DNA of 64,000 nucleotides from Leptolyngbya sp. SIOISBB (GCA_010671905.1 JAAHII010000001.1:1984001-2048000), one strand, 5' to 3'; positions 9,661 through 22,469 are shown, counted from the first letter of the stretch. Translations and numbers: made by a program. Notes: generated by a model from the sequence alone, not told the origin.

Positions 9661-10764
9661 TTAAGGCTTTTCAGTCATTGCAGGTAAGGTAATGCGTACA
9701 ATAGTCTGTTTCTTAGGAATACTTTCAACCACAAAAGAACCGTGATGGAGTTCGACTAGTTTTTTGGCGATCGCTAACCCCAACCCAACCCCCTGCTGCT
9801 GAGTTCTCTCATCTGAGAACTGGAAATAGGCACCAATATTTTCGATTTCTTCTGAGGTCATACCTGTGCCATAGTCAATCACATAGAAAACCAATGACTG
9901 ATTTTGAGAAGCGCAGACGACTTTAACCGGATTTCCTTCTTCAGAAAATTTAAAGGCATTAGTAATGATTTCCTGGTAAATCTCCTTCAAACTCGCTACC
10001 GAAATCTGAGCCGATGCTGGCTCAATTACCAGTTCTAGATCAGCATCACGGAGGAAATCCTTGGCCACATTTTGAGCAACCGTAGCCAAAATTTCATCAG
10101 CACGTTCTATACATTGCTGCCGCATAGCAATCGCCATTTCTGCTTGAGAATCTAAGGACTCTAATTGTGCAGAAAATATCAGCTTTTTAATCAAGTCTGC
10201 CATCTGTTGCGCATTACGATTGATGGCTTTTGCCATCCCAATGATCCCCTCAGTGGACATCCTTTCTGCTTTCGAACTTAACGAGTGAGACAGCGCCCAA
10301 ACCTCCTCTAGATGAGTGACAATCTCTCGCGGAATAGAGGTGTTGACGCTCGTTCTCAAAACATCTAATTGTTTTTTGATTTCCTGATGAGCGGCAGCTT
10401 TGAGCTTCAATCGACTTTGAATGGTGCCCAACAGCTCATCATGGGTAAACGGCTTGGTAATGTAATCATTGGCCCCAAAATCCATGCCTTCTCTAAAATC
10501 AGTCTTATCTGCCTTAGCCGTTAAAAAGATAAAGGGCAGCGTTTGGGTTTGAGGATTTTGTCGGATTTGCTGCAAAACCTTATGACCATCTAACACGGGC
10601 ATCATGACATCACAAATAACTAAATCAGGATGAAACTCCTCAAGTATTTGCAACCCTTCTTGGCCGTTGGAAGCACTTTCAACAATATAGTCTTCGGCTT
10701 GCAGAATATCGACCATGCTGTCTCGAATGCCAGCCTCATCTTCAATGACAAGAAGTTTAGTCAT
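9661..10764 (-). CDS. Receiver-HATPase protein lacking the phosphoacceptor His
   Basis: 367 residues. An N-terminal receiver (LLVIEDE, phosphoacceptor Asp in CDVMMPVLDG, Lys in YITKPF) is followed by a helical DHp-like region and a GHKL ATPase (N-box EIITNAFKF, G1 DYGTGM, G2 GVGLGLAIAKKL). In the usual dimerisation box the His lies in a PHE.RTPL motif. Here the aligned sequence reads IPREIVTHLEE, so the His position is Arg. It overlaps the upstream kinase gene by 8 bp (ATGACTAA), indicating translational coupling. It may act as a response-regulated ATPase or heterodimer partner rather than an autophosphorylating kinase, or use another His. The alignment is by eye. Confidence 0.85.
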   Translation of the reverse strand: MTKLLVIEDEAGIRDSMVDILQAEDYIVESASNGQEGLQILEEFHPDLVICDVMMPVLDGHKVLQQIRQNPQTQTLPFIFLTAKADKTDFREGMDFGANDYITKPFTHDELLGTIQSRLKLKAAAHQEIKKQLDVLRTSVNTSIPREIVTHLEEVWALSHSLSSKAERMSTEGIIGMAKAINRNAQQMADLIKKLIFSAQLESLDSQAEMAIAMRQQCIERADEILATVAQNVAKDFLRDADLELVIEPASAQISVASLKEIYQEIITNAFKFSEEGNPVKVVCASQNQSLVFYVIDYGTGMTSEEIENIGAYFQFSDERTQQQGVGLGLAIAKKLVELHHGSFVVESIPKKQTIVRITLPAMTEKP

Positions 10765-12646
10765 GGGTAGACCTCATGGTTGTAAACGGTAAAGTGACAA
10801 TAAATGTTGTGCCGAGTCCTAGTTCACTCGAGCAGGTGATTTTCCCTTGATATGCCGTAACGGCTTGTTTGGCGATCATCAATCCCAATCCTGTACCAGA
10901 GATATTGCCCACATTGTTACCCCGATGGAAAGGTTCAAATAAATAACGCTGATCCTCTTGAGAGATGCCAAGTCCTTCATCAGTTACTTGAAAGGTCGCC
11001 GTGTCATGGTTCACTGTTAATGTAAATTTCACTGGCGTTTGCTCAGGAGAGTATTTAACCGCATTCGATAGCAGATTGATCAGAATATGGTTTAGCAGCT
11101 TCTCGTCAGCTTCACCCTCAGATGTTTCTCCACTGTATTCAAACAGTATGGGTGTCACTTGGTCAGACTGAATAATGTGCATTTCTTCGACCAAGTTTAA
11201 ACAGAACTTTCGTAAATCAACTGGCTTTGTTTGACACCTAAATTTACCGGCTTCGGCTTTACCAGCCGTCAAGGTATCACTCAGTAGTTTAGTGATGTAT
11301 TCCACTGAGTCTTGGATCCGCTTGAGAATAATTGTCTGCTTCTCATCGGAAAATTTATGGCGATATCGTTCCAGACTTTCTGCTGAAGCCATAATGGTAG
11401 TCAAGGGAGTTCGAAACTCGTGGGATGCCATCGAGATAAACCGAGTTTTGAGTTCACTGAGCTCCTTCTCTTGCGTTAAGGCTTTTCGAATGTCGAGTTC
11501 AGCTTGCTTGCGCACTGTGATGTCGCGGGCAATGCCCCGGTAGCCGCCAAAGGTACTGCCAGGGGTTAAGATCGGGGAGCCACTAATTTCTAAAATTAGC
11601 GATCGCCCAGTTTTGTGGCAACAATTCACCTCAATCTGAGTAAAGGGTTGATGAGATCGAATAAAGTAGCTCAAAATCGTAGTGAAGCGTACCGCTTCAT
11701 CCGCTGACATCAGGTCAGTAAACTCTTTGCCGAGTAACTCATCCATTGAGTGACCGGTAATTTCTTGGACTTTGGGACTGAGATAAACAAACTGGGAATC
11801 TAAATTTGTTTCCCAAACCCAATCATTGATCTGCTCAACTAAATTCCGAAAGCGCGTTTCACTTTGTCTAAGGGCGGCTTTGGCTTGCTTTTGCTCAGCA
11901 ATGTTAATCCCAACACAAACGGCAGCATTGCCATCATCATATTTTTGAGCTGCTACATAATAGGGGGATTGAACTCCTTGGGACTCAACAGTCACTTCTT
12001 GAAAGGTAACTGTTTCTGTGCTCACAAAGAAGCTTTCCATGAATTCTCTGAAATTGAAAATTTCATCTTGAAAGTCGATACTACACCCGATAAAGTCGGC
12101 TGGTTGCAATTGACAGGCATCTGCCAAAGCCTGGTTACAACCAAGGTAAGTCAAGTCACGGCTGACCCACGACACCATCCCTGGTACAGCGTTGAGAACG
12201 GCTTGCAACTGCTGATTAGTCTGCGCCAGCGTTTTTTTGACTTGGGCCTGCTGATCGAGCAGCTGCTTAACGAAGAGGTGGTTGTGAATGCGGGCTTTCA
12301 GAACAGTTGGATCCACAGGCTTCACAATATAGTCGTTGCCTCCGATTTGGAAGCCCTTAGCTTCTTCGCTCGCTTCGCTCAGGCCAGTTAAAAAGATGAT
12401 GGGAATGTCTTTCGTAATGTCATCTTGTCTGAACTCAGCACATAGGTCGTATCCACTCACCTGCGGCATTACAACATCGAGCAAGATCAAGTCTGGCAGA
12501 GGCCACGTGTGGGCTAATTTACGAGCCTGCTCAGACTCGGTTGCGATAATCAGTGTGTAGTCTTGCTTGAGATGAGTCGTCAAGACCTCAATATTTTCAG
12601 GTTGATCATCCACAATCAAGATTTTTGAACAGGTTGCAGATGTCAT
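10757..12646 (-). CDS. REC-PAS-PAS histidine kinase
   Basis: An N-terminal receiver (KILIVDDQPEN, LLDVVMPQVSGYD, YIVKPV), two PAS domains (about 150-260 and 265-390), HisKA with intact phosphoacceptor (MASHEFRTPLTTI) and HATPase ([27 protein letters not shown]). The first possible start is a TTG at 12668-12670. I prefer ATG 12644-12646, which has a GGAG 11 bases upstream. It is the first gene of a two-gene operon with the following receiver-ATPase gene (8-bp overlap). The architecture suggests a kinase whose activity is tuned by an upstream phosphodonor through its own receiver. Soluble; no membrane segment seen. Confidence 0.9.
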   Translation of the reverse strand: MTSATCSKILIVDDQPENIEVLTTHLKQDYTLIIATESEQARKLAHTWPLPDLILLDVVMPQVSGYDLCAEFRQDDITKDIPIIFLTGLSEASEEAKGFQIGGNDYIVKPVDPTVLKARIHNHLFVKQLLDQQAQVKKTLAQTNQQLQAVLNAVPGMVSWVSRDLTYLGCNQALADACQLQPADFIGCSIDFQDEIFNFREFMESFFVSTETVTFQEVTVESQGVQSPYYVAAQKYDDGNAAVCVGINIAEQKQAKAALRQSETRFRNLVEQINDWVWETNLDSQFVYLSPKVQEITGHSMDELLGKEFTDLMSADEAVRFTTILSYFIRSHQPFTQIEVNCCHKTGRSLILEISGSPILTPGSTFGGYRGIARDITVRKQAELDIRKALTQEKELSELKTRFISMASHEFRTPLTTIMASAESLERYRHKFSDEKQTIILKRIQDSVEYITKLLSDTLTAGKAEAGKFRCQTKPVDLRKFCLNLVEEMHIIQSDQVTPILFEYSGETSEGEADEKLLNHILINLLSNAVKYSPEQTPVKFTLTVNHDTATFQVTDEGLGISQEDQRYLFEPFHRGNNVGNISGTGLGLMIAKQAVTAYQGKITCSSELGLGTTFIVTLPFTTMRSTHD

Positions 12647-13348
12647 CGTTACATTCACTCCAGTCAACAATCTGGTAAAACCGGAAGGTCATCATATAGT
12701 TCGCTATTCCAGTAAATAGCAACTCAGCTCAAAAACATCCTCAGCCTTTCTACTGAAACTTGCATAATTTCACTAAATAAAATCGACTATTTTGAAAGGG
12801 CCTAAAATCGTCAGAAACACATTCCAAAAGTAAAGGTTCCAAAGAGAATACCTTGCCTCTCAGAATCATAGAGTTTTCCATTTTTCGCAAGTTAAGAGAG
12901 AGAAGCAGGGGCTCATTCCCCTAAATCTTGTCCCAGAAATTCTAGCTAAAACGAGAAATCACCACAGTACGGAATTGTATTGTATCTTTTTTTACGGGAA
13001 CACTTTTCCTTCTCAACTAAGGTGCCACCCATAGCAGCAAATAAAACATCTATTTACACTAATATATATAGTGAGCAGCCCTCGGTGGTGCAGAAAATTT
13101 TTGTGAGTCTCACCATGGACGGCTTTGATGGTTAAAACAGGCCCTGAAACCCACTGCCCTCGTACAATTTTCCAAGAAATCCCACAATCGTCATTTCAAT
13201 CAAACCCTTCATTCATGAGGGTTTCAGGAGTTTTCTGTGCCCGTAAGGTGAGCCACTATAGATGCTCAAGAGCAGCTGTATGAGAGCTTCTCAACATAGA
13301 TTATTTCGTCTTAAGTATAGATTTCTTTTGATCAGAAGATAAACACGT

Positions 13349-13519
13349 GTGAATTTTTGCTGGCGTTTTTGGCTGGTTGCGACTGCCTTGCGATGGCTTG
13401 AGAATAGCGGCGAAGTAAGCTGGGTAAGGTGCTGGGATGACTGGCTAGAATTTTGGAGGTTCCTTCAGGCTGGTTTAGTTAGAAGATGGCAAGCGATTTG
13501 GGAATACTTAAAAAAATGA
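13349..13519 (+). CDS. Possible 56-residue Trp-rich small protein
   Basis: A GTG-initiated frame of 56 codons with nine tryptophans and an amphipathic look (for example CWRFWLVATALRWLE, DDWLEFWRFLQ, RRWQAIWEYLKK). Only a weak AGAAG precedes it. It may be a real small membrane-associated protein or a chance frame in TGG-rich DNA. The remainder of 12647-13643 holds only a short hairpin (AAACCCT/AGGGTTT, 13202-13224) and no recognisable gene. Confidence 0.25.
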   Translation: MNFCWRFWLVATALRWLENSGEVSWVRCWDDWLEFWRFLQAGLVRRWQAIWEYLKK

Positions 13520-13643
13520 AGGCGTCTAATTAGACTGTTCTCTAGAAATTTCAAATCATTTCTAGCCTTTCTTTATTTGTGTTTTTGAATTTTGCTTAGG
13601 GCAGTCTATCTTCGAAAACTAATTTTTATGCTTGTGAAATGGG

Positions 13644-16600
13644 ATGAATACGCTCTGGGTGATCGCTAGTTCTGAAAAGGTGTCCAACACGTGTCAGCGT
13701 TGGATAGAAGCAGAGCCATTAGGTGAGACAGCGATTGCATCCATCAATGACATCCCGACTGCTGGAATAGGGCCGGATTCCCAGGATTTGATTATTCTTG
13801 ATGCTAGTCTCGGCACCTATCCCACTGACCCAAGACTTGAGCCTTTGCTGCAAGCTGATGTGCCGATCTTAGTGACCGCCGCTCCGGATGAGGAAGCGAT
13901 CGCTCTGGAACTGCTTCGCCAGGGTGCCCAAGACTACATCATTGACCTGTCTGAACAGTCTTACGATGGCTTGGTTTACAAAGCCCGACAGCTTACCGCT
14001 GCCCAGTCAAATGACGGAGCTGATCACCAGCCGTCAATGCCGGCTCCCGTCAATGCCAGCGCTCAGCCGCTACAGTCTGCCGTAGTGGATGTTGCTGCAA
14101 TAGCAGCAGACTCGCTCGCACCGTTGCAGACTGGTTTGGAGGCTGACCAAATCCGCCTTATTCATGGTCAGCTGGGGGCACCTGGTGAAGTAATTGTCGC
14201 CGCTGAAGCAGGCGGGTCAGGTTTCTCGTTCAGTCAGCTGGCAAGATATTTTGACGGTCAGCTTCATGTGACTGAAGACATCCCGGAATCCGCCGAATCA
14301 CCTGATGGCTCTTTACTCGTCGCGCCGATTTACCACGAAGATGTGTTTTGGGGTGCTTGGGTAGTGGAGCAGTTGCCACGATCGAGATCGTGGCAACCAG
14401 AAGAAGTTGCGCTGGTGCAATTTGCAACTCGGCATATTTCCCAAGCCCTGCATGGCAAAGCGCTGGAGCGGCGAGTGCAGCGGGAGCAAGCGCACCAGGC
14501 TGACGCGATCGCCGCCCTGGCTGATACGACGGAGATGTATGCCAGCATCTTGGGCAACATCTCTGACGCCGTTTTTATTACCGACAGTGCGGGCCAATTC
14601 ACCTTTATTGGTCCGAATGTAGCCATCATTTTTGGCCATGACCAGGCCGATGTTGTGGCCATGGGATCCATCGACAAGCTGCTTGGGGACGATCTCTTTG
14701 AACTCAGTGAGCTGCAAGCCCGTCAAGAACTGACCAATTTAGAATGCCGAGTCAATGACCAATCTGGTCGATCCCATGATTTATTAGTCAATGTCAAGCA
14801 GGTGGATATTGGTCAAGGCAGTGTGCTGTATACCTGCCGCGATGTTAGCGATCGCAAGCAGGCAGAGACGCAACTGCACCACAGCGAAGATGACTATCGG
14901 TATCTGGTTGACAATATTCCGGCGGGAATCGTGATCCATAATGGCCATACAGAGATTCTGGCCTGTAATCCCCGGGCCTCAGAGTTATTAGAGCTTACCC
15001 CTGAGCAAATGCAGGGTAAAAGCACCCTCGCTCCGGTCTGGTCTTTCTTGCATGAAGATGGCACGCCGCTCTTGCCCGAAGAGTTTCCTGTGAATCGCGT
15101 GGTCGCAACCGGCCAACCCTTGAAGAATTGGGTCATTGGGGTCAGTCGTCCGATCAGCCAAACGCAGATTTGGGTCTTGGTGAATGCCTATCCCACTTTT
15201 AAGGGCGATCGCACCTTAGATCGAATCATCGTGGCGTTTGTCGACATCACCGTCCAAAAACAAGCGCAGTTTGCGCTGGCTGACAGTGAACGGCGCTATG
15301 CGTCCCTGGCACAAGCGGCCCCAGTCGGTATCTTCCGCACTGACCCCGAGGGCAACTGCATTTATGTGAACGATCGCTGGTCTGAAATTGCCGGCATGAG
15401 CTTGGAGCAAGCGCGGGGCTTTGGCTGGGCGGGTAGTTTACATCCCGACGATCGCGAAGCCATCACAGCAGAATGGTACGATGCCGCGCAAAATAACCGC
15501 CCCTTTAGCCTGGAATATCGCTTCTTGAATCAGGCTCAGGAAACAACTTGGGTCTATGGACAGGCAGTGGCCGAGACCGATTTTGACGGTCAGGTCACGG
15601 GCTACATTGGCACCATAACGGACATTACCGAACGTCACTTGGCCGAGGACCAGCTCAAAGCCAGCGAAGAACGCTACCGCTTGCTATTTAACATTGCCAA
15701 CGATCTAATTTTGATTCACCCATTGGGGAGTGCCGAGCAGCCTAGACAGCATTTTACGAATGTGAATGCCATGGCCTGCGAACTGTTGGGATATTCCCAT
15801 GAAGAGTTGCTACAACTCACTCCCCTCGATCTCATTCCCGCTGGAGAAATGGACGAAGTCCGCGAAGAACTCGATATCCTCTCTACCCATGGGGAACTTC
15901 TCTTTGAGAAAACCCTGATCACAAAGGACGGCAGACAGATTCCAGTAGAATTGCATGCCCACGTCTTTGAATCGGAAGGCCAATCAATGGTGCTGTCGAT
16001 CACGCGGGATATCAGCGAGCGGAGAGCGATTCAGGCCGAACTCGAAACCCGTGAGCGGCTCTTTAGGACATTGTTTGAGCAATCAGCAGTGGCTATGGGG
16101 ATGGTGTCGCCAGCTGGAGAGTTCATTAACGTCAATCAGCAACTCTGTAACTTGCTGGGCTACTCCCAAGAAGAGTTGATTGGCAAGCATCCCGCCTTGT
16201 TGCGCCACCCCGATTATCGTGATGCTGAGCAGCCAAACATTCAACAACTCTTAGCCGGGGAAAGTAGCACCTACGGCGGCGATGAACTCTTCCTGAAGAA
16301 AGACGGTAGCCCCATTTGGCTCAACTCCTGCATTAGTTTGATTCGCGATCAAGCGGGGCAACCAGACTATTTCTTAGGGGTGCTACAAGATGTGAGTGAT
16401 CGCATCCAAGCCCATTCTGATTTGCAAACCAGCGAAGCCTTATTCCGCGAGACCTTTGAGCAGGCGGCGGTGGGGTAGCCCATGTATCGCCCACTGGGGC
16501 GTTTATGCGGTTGAACCAAAGGTTTTGCGACATCGTTGGTTATCCCCACAATGAGTTGATTCAACTCACCTTCCAAGACATTACCCATCCCGATGATCTG

Positions 16601-19600
16601 GAAGCGGATCTTGAACACGTGCGTGATTTGCTGTCGGGGTTTGCCAAAACCTACAGCATGGAAAAACGGTATATCCATAAGGCTGGCAGTATTGTCTGGA
16701 TTAAACTCACGGTGGCCCTCGTGAGAAATGTAGAGGAGGCTCCCGATTACTTCATTGCCGTTGTCCAAGATATTAGTGAGCTCAAAGCCACCGAAGAACG
16801 GCTCTCGTTAGCCCTAAGTTCGGCCAGCCAGGGCATCTATGACCTCAATCTCAACACTGATGAAGCGATCGTGGGAAGTGAGTATGCCCTGATGCTCGGC
16901 TACGATCCCGCTAGCTTTGCGGAAACAGTCACCTCTTGGCGAGAACGGGTGCACCCAGAGGATCAAGCGCTGGTCAAGGCGGCTTACCAGGCCTATGCCG
17001 AAGGCAAAGCTGCCAACTATCGAGTCGAGTTTAGAATGCTCACCAGCCAACACACCTGGAAATGGGTGCTGTCAGTGGGCAAATTTGTGGCTTGGGATGC
17101 CGACGGCAATCCGACACGGCTACTAGGCACCCACACCGATATTGACGATCGCAAGCGAGCCGAATTAGAACTCCACGCGCTGAACCAAACCCTGGAACAC
17201 CGAGTGCTCCGACGAACGCAAGATCTCTCTATAGTCAACCGTCAACTCAAAACGCAAGCAACTGAGTTACACCAAGCGAACCAACTGCTGCAAACCGTGA
17301 TTGACAGTATTCCGCAGCGGATCTTTTGGAAAGATCGAAACTCTACTCTGCTGGGCTGCAACCGGCAATTTGCGGCAGATGCAGGACTCACGGTTGAGGA
17401 GGCGATCGGACGCAACAATCACGAGTTTTCGGCAACGTCAGAAGAAGCGGACTTCTTTGATATGTGCGATCGCCAAGTGATGGAATTGGGAGAACCCAAT
17501 TTGCACATTCAAGAGACCTTGCATCGGGCCGACGGCATCCTCCTCCATCTCGACACCAGCAAAGTGCCCCTGCGCAATGAAGCGGGCGACGTGATTGGCA
17601 TGTTGGGCTGTTATGAAGACATCACTCAGCGGAAGCGGATGGAAGCGCGGATTCAACAACAGCTCCAAAAAGAGCGGCTGTTGTCATCTTTGCAGCAACA
17701 AATGCGGGAAACCCTAGACCTGCAAGAGATTTTGGAGCTCACAGTGCAGCAGGTGCGGCAGTTACTCAATATCCATCGCGTGCTGATTTATGCCATTGAT
17801 GAACAGCAGCAGGGCCAAGTGATTGCCGCAGCCGTCGATACTGAAGGCTTTCCGGCCAACCTACAAGGCGTGACCAATGCTTTTGGTGTTCCGGCGAGTT
17901 CCTATCGCGAGTATCTGACTGGTAAAGCGCAAGCGATCACCAATATCCGCCAACAAGATTTGCCTGAATGCCTGCAGGTGTTGACGGAAGACATCTCCGG
18001 AGTGGTTACCAAAATCATTGTGCCCATTGTGGATCATGATGCCAACCGGGTCTGGGGTTTACTCATTGGCCACCAATGTGAGCGGCCGCGCCAGTGGCAA
18101 CCTTGGGAAAGTCAGTTTTTAGAGCAGCTCAGTAGTCATTTGGCAATCGCTATTCGGCAAATTCGCTTGTATGAGCAACTGCAAACAGAACTCCAACAAC
18201 GGCAAAAGATTGAGAAGTCCCTGCGGGCCAGCGAATCTCGTTTACAGTTGGTGACCAATTCGGTCAACGGCTGCATTGCCTATGTAGATGCTGAGCAGCG
18301 ATATCAATTCATTAACCGCACTTATGAAGTTTGGTTTGATTGGGACAAGGCCAATATCATCGGGCGCACCGTCAAATCAGTCATTGGTGAAGCTGCTTAT
18401 GATGCTACTTGCCATTACATTCAACGGGCTTTAACCGGAGAAACGGTTAACTACGAAGCGGAATTACCCTATCAGCGCGGAGGAATCCGTCATGTCAACG
18501 CTTCGCTAGTGCCAGAAATCGATGGCCAGCAGGTTCAGGGCTACTACGTGCTGATTACGGATATTAGCGATCGTAAACAGGCCGAACTCGCCCTCCAAGA
18601 GAGTCGTCACTTTATCGAGCAAATTGCCAACGCCTCCCCCAACGTTATTTACGTCTATGACTTGGTGGAACAACGTAACTTGTACGTTAACCGCGAGATT
18701 GGGCAAATCTTAGGCTATGGCCCTGATGAGGTTAAAGCAATGGGGGCACAGTTACTGCCTATTCTCATGCACCCCGATGATTGGCAGCGCTACCAGACCT
18801 ATTGCCTGCAGCTCATTGCCGCCCGAGATGGCGAGGTGCTGGAGTTTGAATACCGCATGCATCATCAAGATGGGAGTTGGCACTGGCTGAACAGCCGCGA
18901 CACCATCTTTGCCCGAAGTGAGACGGGGCAGGCTACGCAAATTATTGGCTCGGCCCAAGATATTACCGATCGCAAACAGGCTGAAGCGCTGATTCAAGCC
19001 CAGGCCACCCGGGAAAAACTACTGCGCGAGATTACCCAGCGCATTCGTCGCACCTTAGACTTGAGCACAGTTTTCACCACGGCCTGCAATGAGATTCGCA
19101 AAGCATTGCAATGCGATCGCGTGGGCGTGTTCCGATTTGAACCAGACTCTGACTGTACGATCGGAGAATTTGTGGCTGAGTCGATGACCGTCGATGCGCC
19201 CTCTGTATTGCACATTCCCGTCGAAGATCATTGCTTTGGGGAAGATTACGCCGAGCAATATAGCCAGGGGCGTTACTTAGTTGCCAACAATATGCATCAG
19301 GGCGATATCTCTGCCTGTCATGCCGAAATTTTAGAGGTCTTCCAGGTAGAAGCTTGCATGGTGATGCCGCTGATAGAAGGGCCGCGTTTGTGGGGGCTGC
19401 TCTGTGTGCATCAATGTCAGAGACCACGCAACTGGCAAACGACGGAAATTGATCTGGTCCATCAGTTGGCGACTCAAATTACAATCGCCCTGCGGCAAGC
19501 CCAATTCTATGAGCAATCCCAGGCAGAATTGGCTGTGCGGAAAAAAGCGGAGCGCCAAATTGCTCGCCAGCTAGAGGAGCAGCAAACCCTCGCCGCCATC

Positions 19601-22469
19601 ACCCAGGCGACTCGGGCTTCTTTTGACATTGCAGAAATCCTAGCCACAGTCACGCAACAAGTGCGCACTGTCTTGAAGGGCGATCGCGTGATCGTCTTCC
19701 GGCTGTTTGACGATGGCCGTACCCGCATTGTGGCAGAGTCTGTCGGGGCTGATTTACCCCAGCTGAAAGATATGCACTGGGACGATGAAGTCTGGTCAGA
19801 GGAGATTCTAGAACGCCACTGGCGGGGTGAACCGCGTCTGATTCCCGACGTGATGAATGACATTTGGACTGAGTGCTTGCAAGGTTACTCTCAGGCAGGG
19901 CAGATTCGCTCCAAGCTGGTGGCCCCTATTCTGCAACAGGATGCTGCCGTCAAGGTCAATCGTTGGACTTGTCCACAAACCCGGACAAAAATTTGGGGGC
20001 TACTGGTCGTCCACGCTTGCCAGGCCCAACGGCATTGGATCAAGGCGGAAGCCCAGCTTTTGCAGCAAATTGCTAACCAGTTAGCGATCGCGGTGCGTCA
20101 GGCCGGGCTATTCAAACAGTTGCAGGCCGAATTGCAAGAGCGCCAGCATGCACAAAAGCTGCTCACGGAGAGTAATCAGCGACTGGCCACTTCAAACGAA
20201 CAACTGGCCCACGCCACCCACATGAAAGATGAATTCTTGGCGAATGTCAGCCACGAAATTCGCACCCCGATGAATGCCATCATCGGCATGACCAAACTTT
20301 CCTTAGAAACATCACTGACAGCTAAACAGCGCAACTATCTCACCAAAATTGACAAATCAGCGGCGGCACTGCTGCACATCATCAATGACATTCTCGACTT
20401 TTCTAAGATTGAAGCAGGCAAGCTGACCCTAGAGACCGTGGCCTTTGCTTTGGATGAAGTGCTGAACAACCTGTCGGATGTGATCGGGGTACAGGCCAGT
20501 CATAAGGGACTTGAACTACTTTTCAACGTGGCGATGGATACGCCGCTGCATTTGGTGGGTGATCCGCTCCGACTCGGCCAAATTTTGCTGAACCTGGTGT
20601 CGAATGCAGTCAAGTTTACGACCCAGGGCCATGTGCTGGTAACGGTGAATGTGGAGCAGGCTAACGAGACGGAATGTCAACTGCGCTTTGCCGTGACGGA
20701 TACCGGCATTGGTCTCAGTCCTGAGCAACAGCGAGGACTGTTCCAAGCGTTTGCCCAAGGCGATACGTCTACTACTCGCAAGTTTGGTGGCACGGGCTTA
20801 GGGCTGGTAATTTCCCAACGCTTGGCCCATCTCATGCAGGGTGAGATGGGGGTGGAAAGTACCTTGGGCCAGGGCAGTACCTTCTGGGTGAAGGCGCCCT
20901 TCCGGCTGGCAACAACCGCTCAGGACTCCCTCTTGAGTCAGTATCAGACGCCTTCAACCCTTCGGGGCTTACGGGTACTGGCGGTGGATGACAACGCGGC
21001 GGCGCGCACGATCTTCTACGAAATTCTGACCAGCTTCCAGTTTGAGCCGATGGTGGTTGAGTCGGCAACTCAGGCGATCGCCGCGATCACGGCCGCTGAA
21101 GCAGCCCAAAAGCCTTTTGATGTGGTGATTGTGGACTATGTTATGCCCGATATCGACGGCATTGCCCTAATTCAGCAAATCCATCAGATTCATCAAGCCA
21201 CCCCCATGCCGGCCATTCTACTCGTGACCGCCCATCGCCAACGGGTGGTGCAAGAGTCAGCCCAGGCGGCAGGCATTGATCATCTACTCTACAAACCTTT
21301 GCAACCCTCCCAACTGTTAGATGCCATTGTGGAAGCGGTCGTGCCAGAAGCTGCTAACCTTACGGCTCCATCCGTGCCACTGCCACCATCGCCGCCGCCC
21401 CCAAGCTCGTTGGCCAATGTGCGAGTGCTCTTGGTCGAAGACCACGCAATCAACCAAGAACTCGCCATGGAGTTTTTTGACCCAGGCGGGGGCGATGGCT
21501 ACCGTCGCCAATCATGGGCGTGCCGCCATTGATGCCCTGCAAATAGCACCCTTCGATGTGGTACTGATGGATTGCCAAATGCCCATCATGGATGGCTATG
21601 AAGCGACCCGCCATATTCGCGCTTTACCTGGTGCAGCCAGCGAGGTGCCGATCATTGCCATGACGGCCAATGCCATGCAGGGCGATCACCAAAAATGTCT
21701 CGCGATCGGCATGAACGATTACCTTGCTAAACCGATTGTAAAAACTGAAATGTATGCGGCAATTCAGCGGTGGATTGACCCAGATGCCGCAGTCCCAACG
21801 ATTCCAGCAACCACTGAGCCTGCCCCGCCCTCGGATGAGCCAGTGGCCGAGCGGTTTGCGTCCCTAAGCACGTTTGTCGTGGAAGTTGGGTTACGGTATG
21901 TCAGCCACAATGCTGACCTCTATGCCAAGCTGCTGCATCAGTTTTTGCAGACCTACACGCCCTTCATGGTCCAACTTGACCAGGCGATTCAGCAGGGCGA
22001 CTACGAGGCAGCGGTGCGCCTGGCCCATAGCCTTAAAGGGATCTGTGGCACCTTGGGATGTATCGATCTCCAGGCACCAGCCGAACGGCTAGAACATAGC
22101 CTGAGACAGCAGGCCGCTGACTTTGACCCGGCCTATTTAGCAACAGTGCAGACAACCCTTACCCAAGTTCTGGCGGACCTGACCGCTTGGGAGCAGACCC
22201 AAGCCACTACGGTATCCCCCGCACCGACGACTGTAGCAATTGATTGGGCGGCGGTCAGTCGACTCATTCAGAGCCTCGATGCCGCGTTAGAAATGGACTT
22301 AACAGCCGCTCTAGAATCGCTCACTACCCTGAAAGACCTGCTGCAGGGCGACCCTGAAGCCCATGAGCAGCTGAACTTGCTGACCACTGCCCTCGATGAA
22401 TTTGCCTTAGATCGGGCCCACGAGCTGGCCCAGAGTCTGACCAACCTGGCGGCTTCTCACCTACAGTAA
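13644..22469 (+). pseudogene. Giant multi-PAS/GAF hybrid histidine kinase, two frameshifts
   Basis: Three frames join into one protein of about 2,940 residues: 13644-16478, about 16476-21478 and about 21478-22469. Order: degenerate receiver-like domain, GAF, six PAS (the sixth split by the first break), another PAS, coiled coil, PAS, GAF, two PAS, GAF with DHCF and ACH cysteine motifs, GAF, HisKA ([10 protein letters not shown]), HATPase, receiver (VDYVMPDIDG), receiver (MDCQMPIMDG), Hpt (RLAHSLKG). Break one: adding one G to GGGG 16472-16475 gives AAVGVAHVSPTGAFM. Break two: removing one T from the T6 at 21473-21478 gives AMEFLTQAGAMATV. No membrane segment is seen, so it is probably a cytosolic integrator of light/redox/small-molecule signals. 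Closely related in layout to the intact gene at 49761. Confidence 0.85.

Noticed and set aside
13644-14010. N-terminus of the giant kinase as a working receiver
   Set aside because: It has a receiver-like shape, but the acidic pocket is incomplete and the conserved Lys-Pro is replaced (DYIIDL), so phosphorylation is unlikely.
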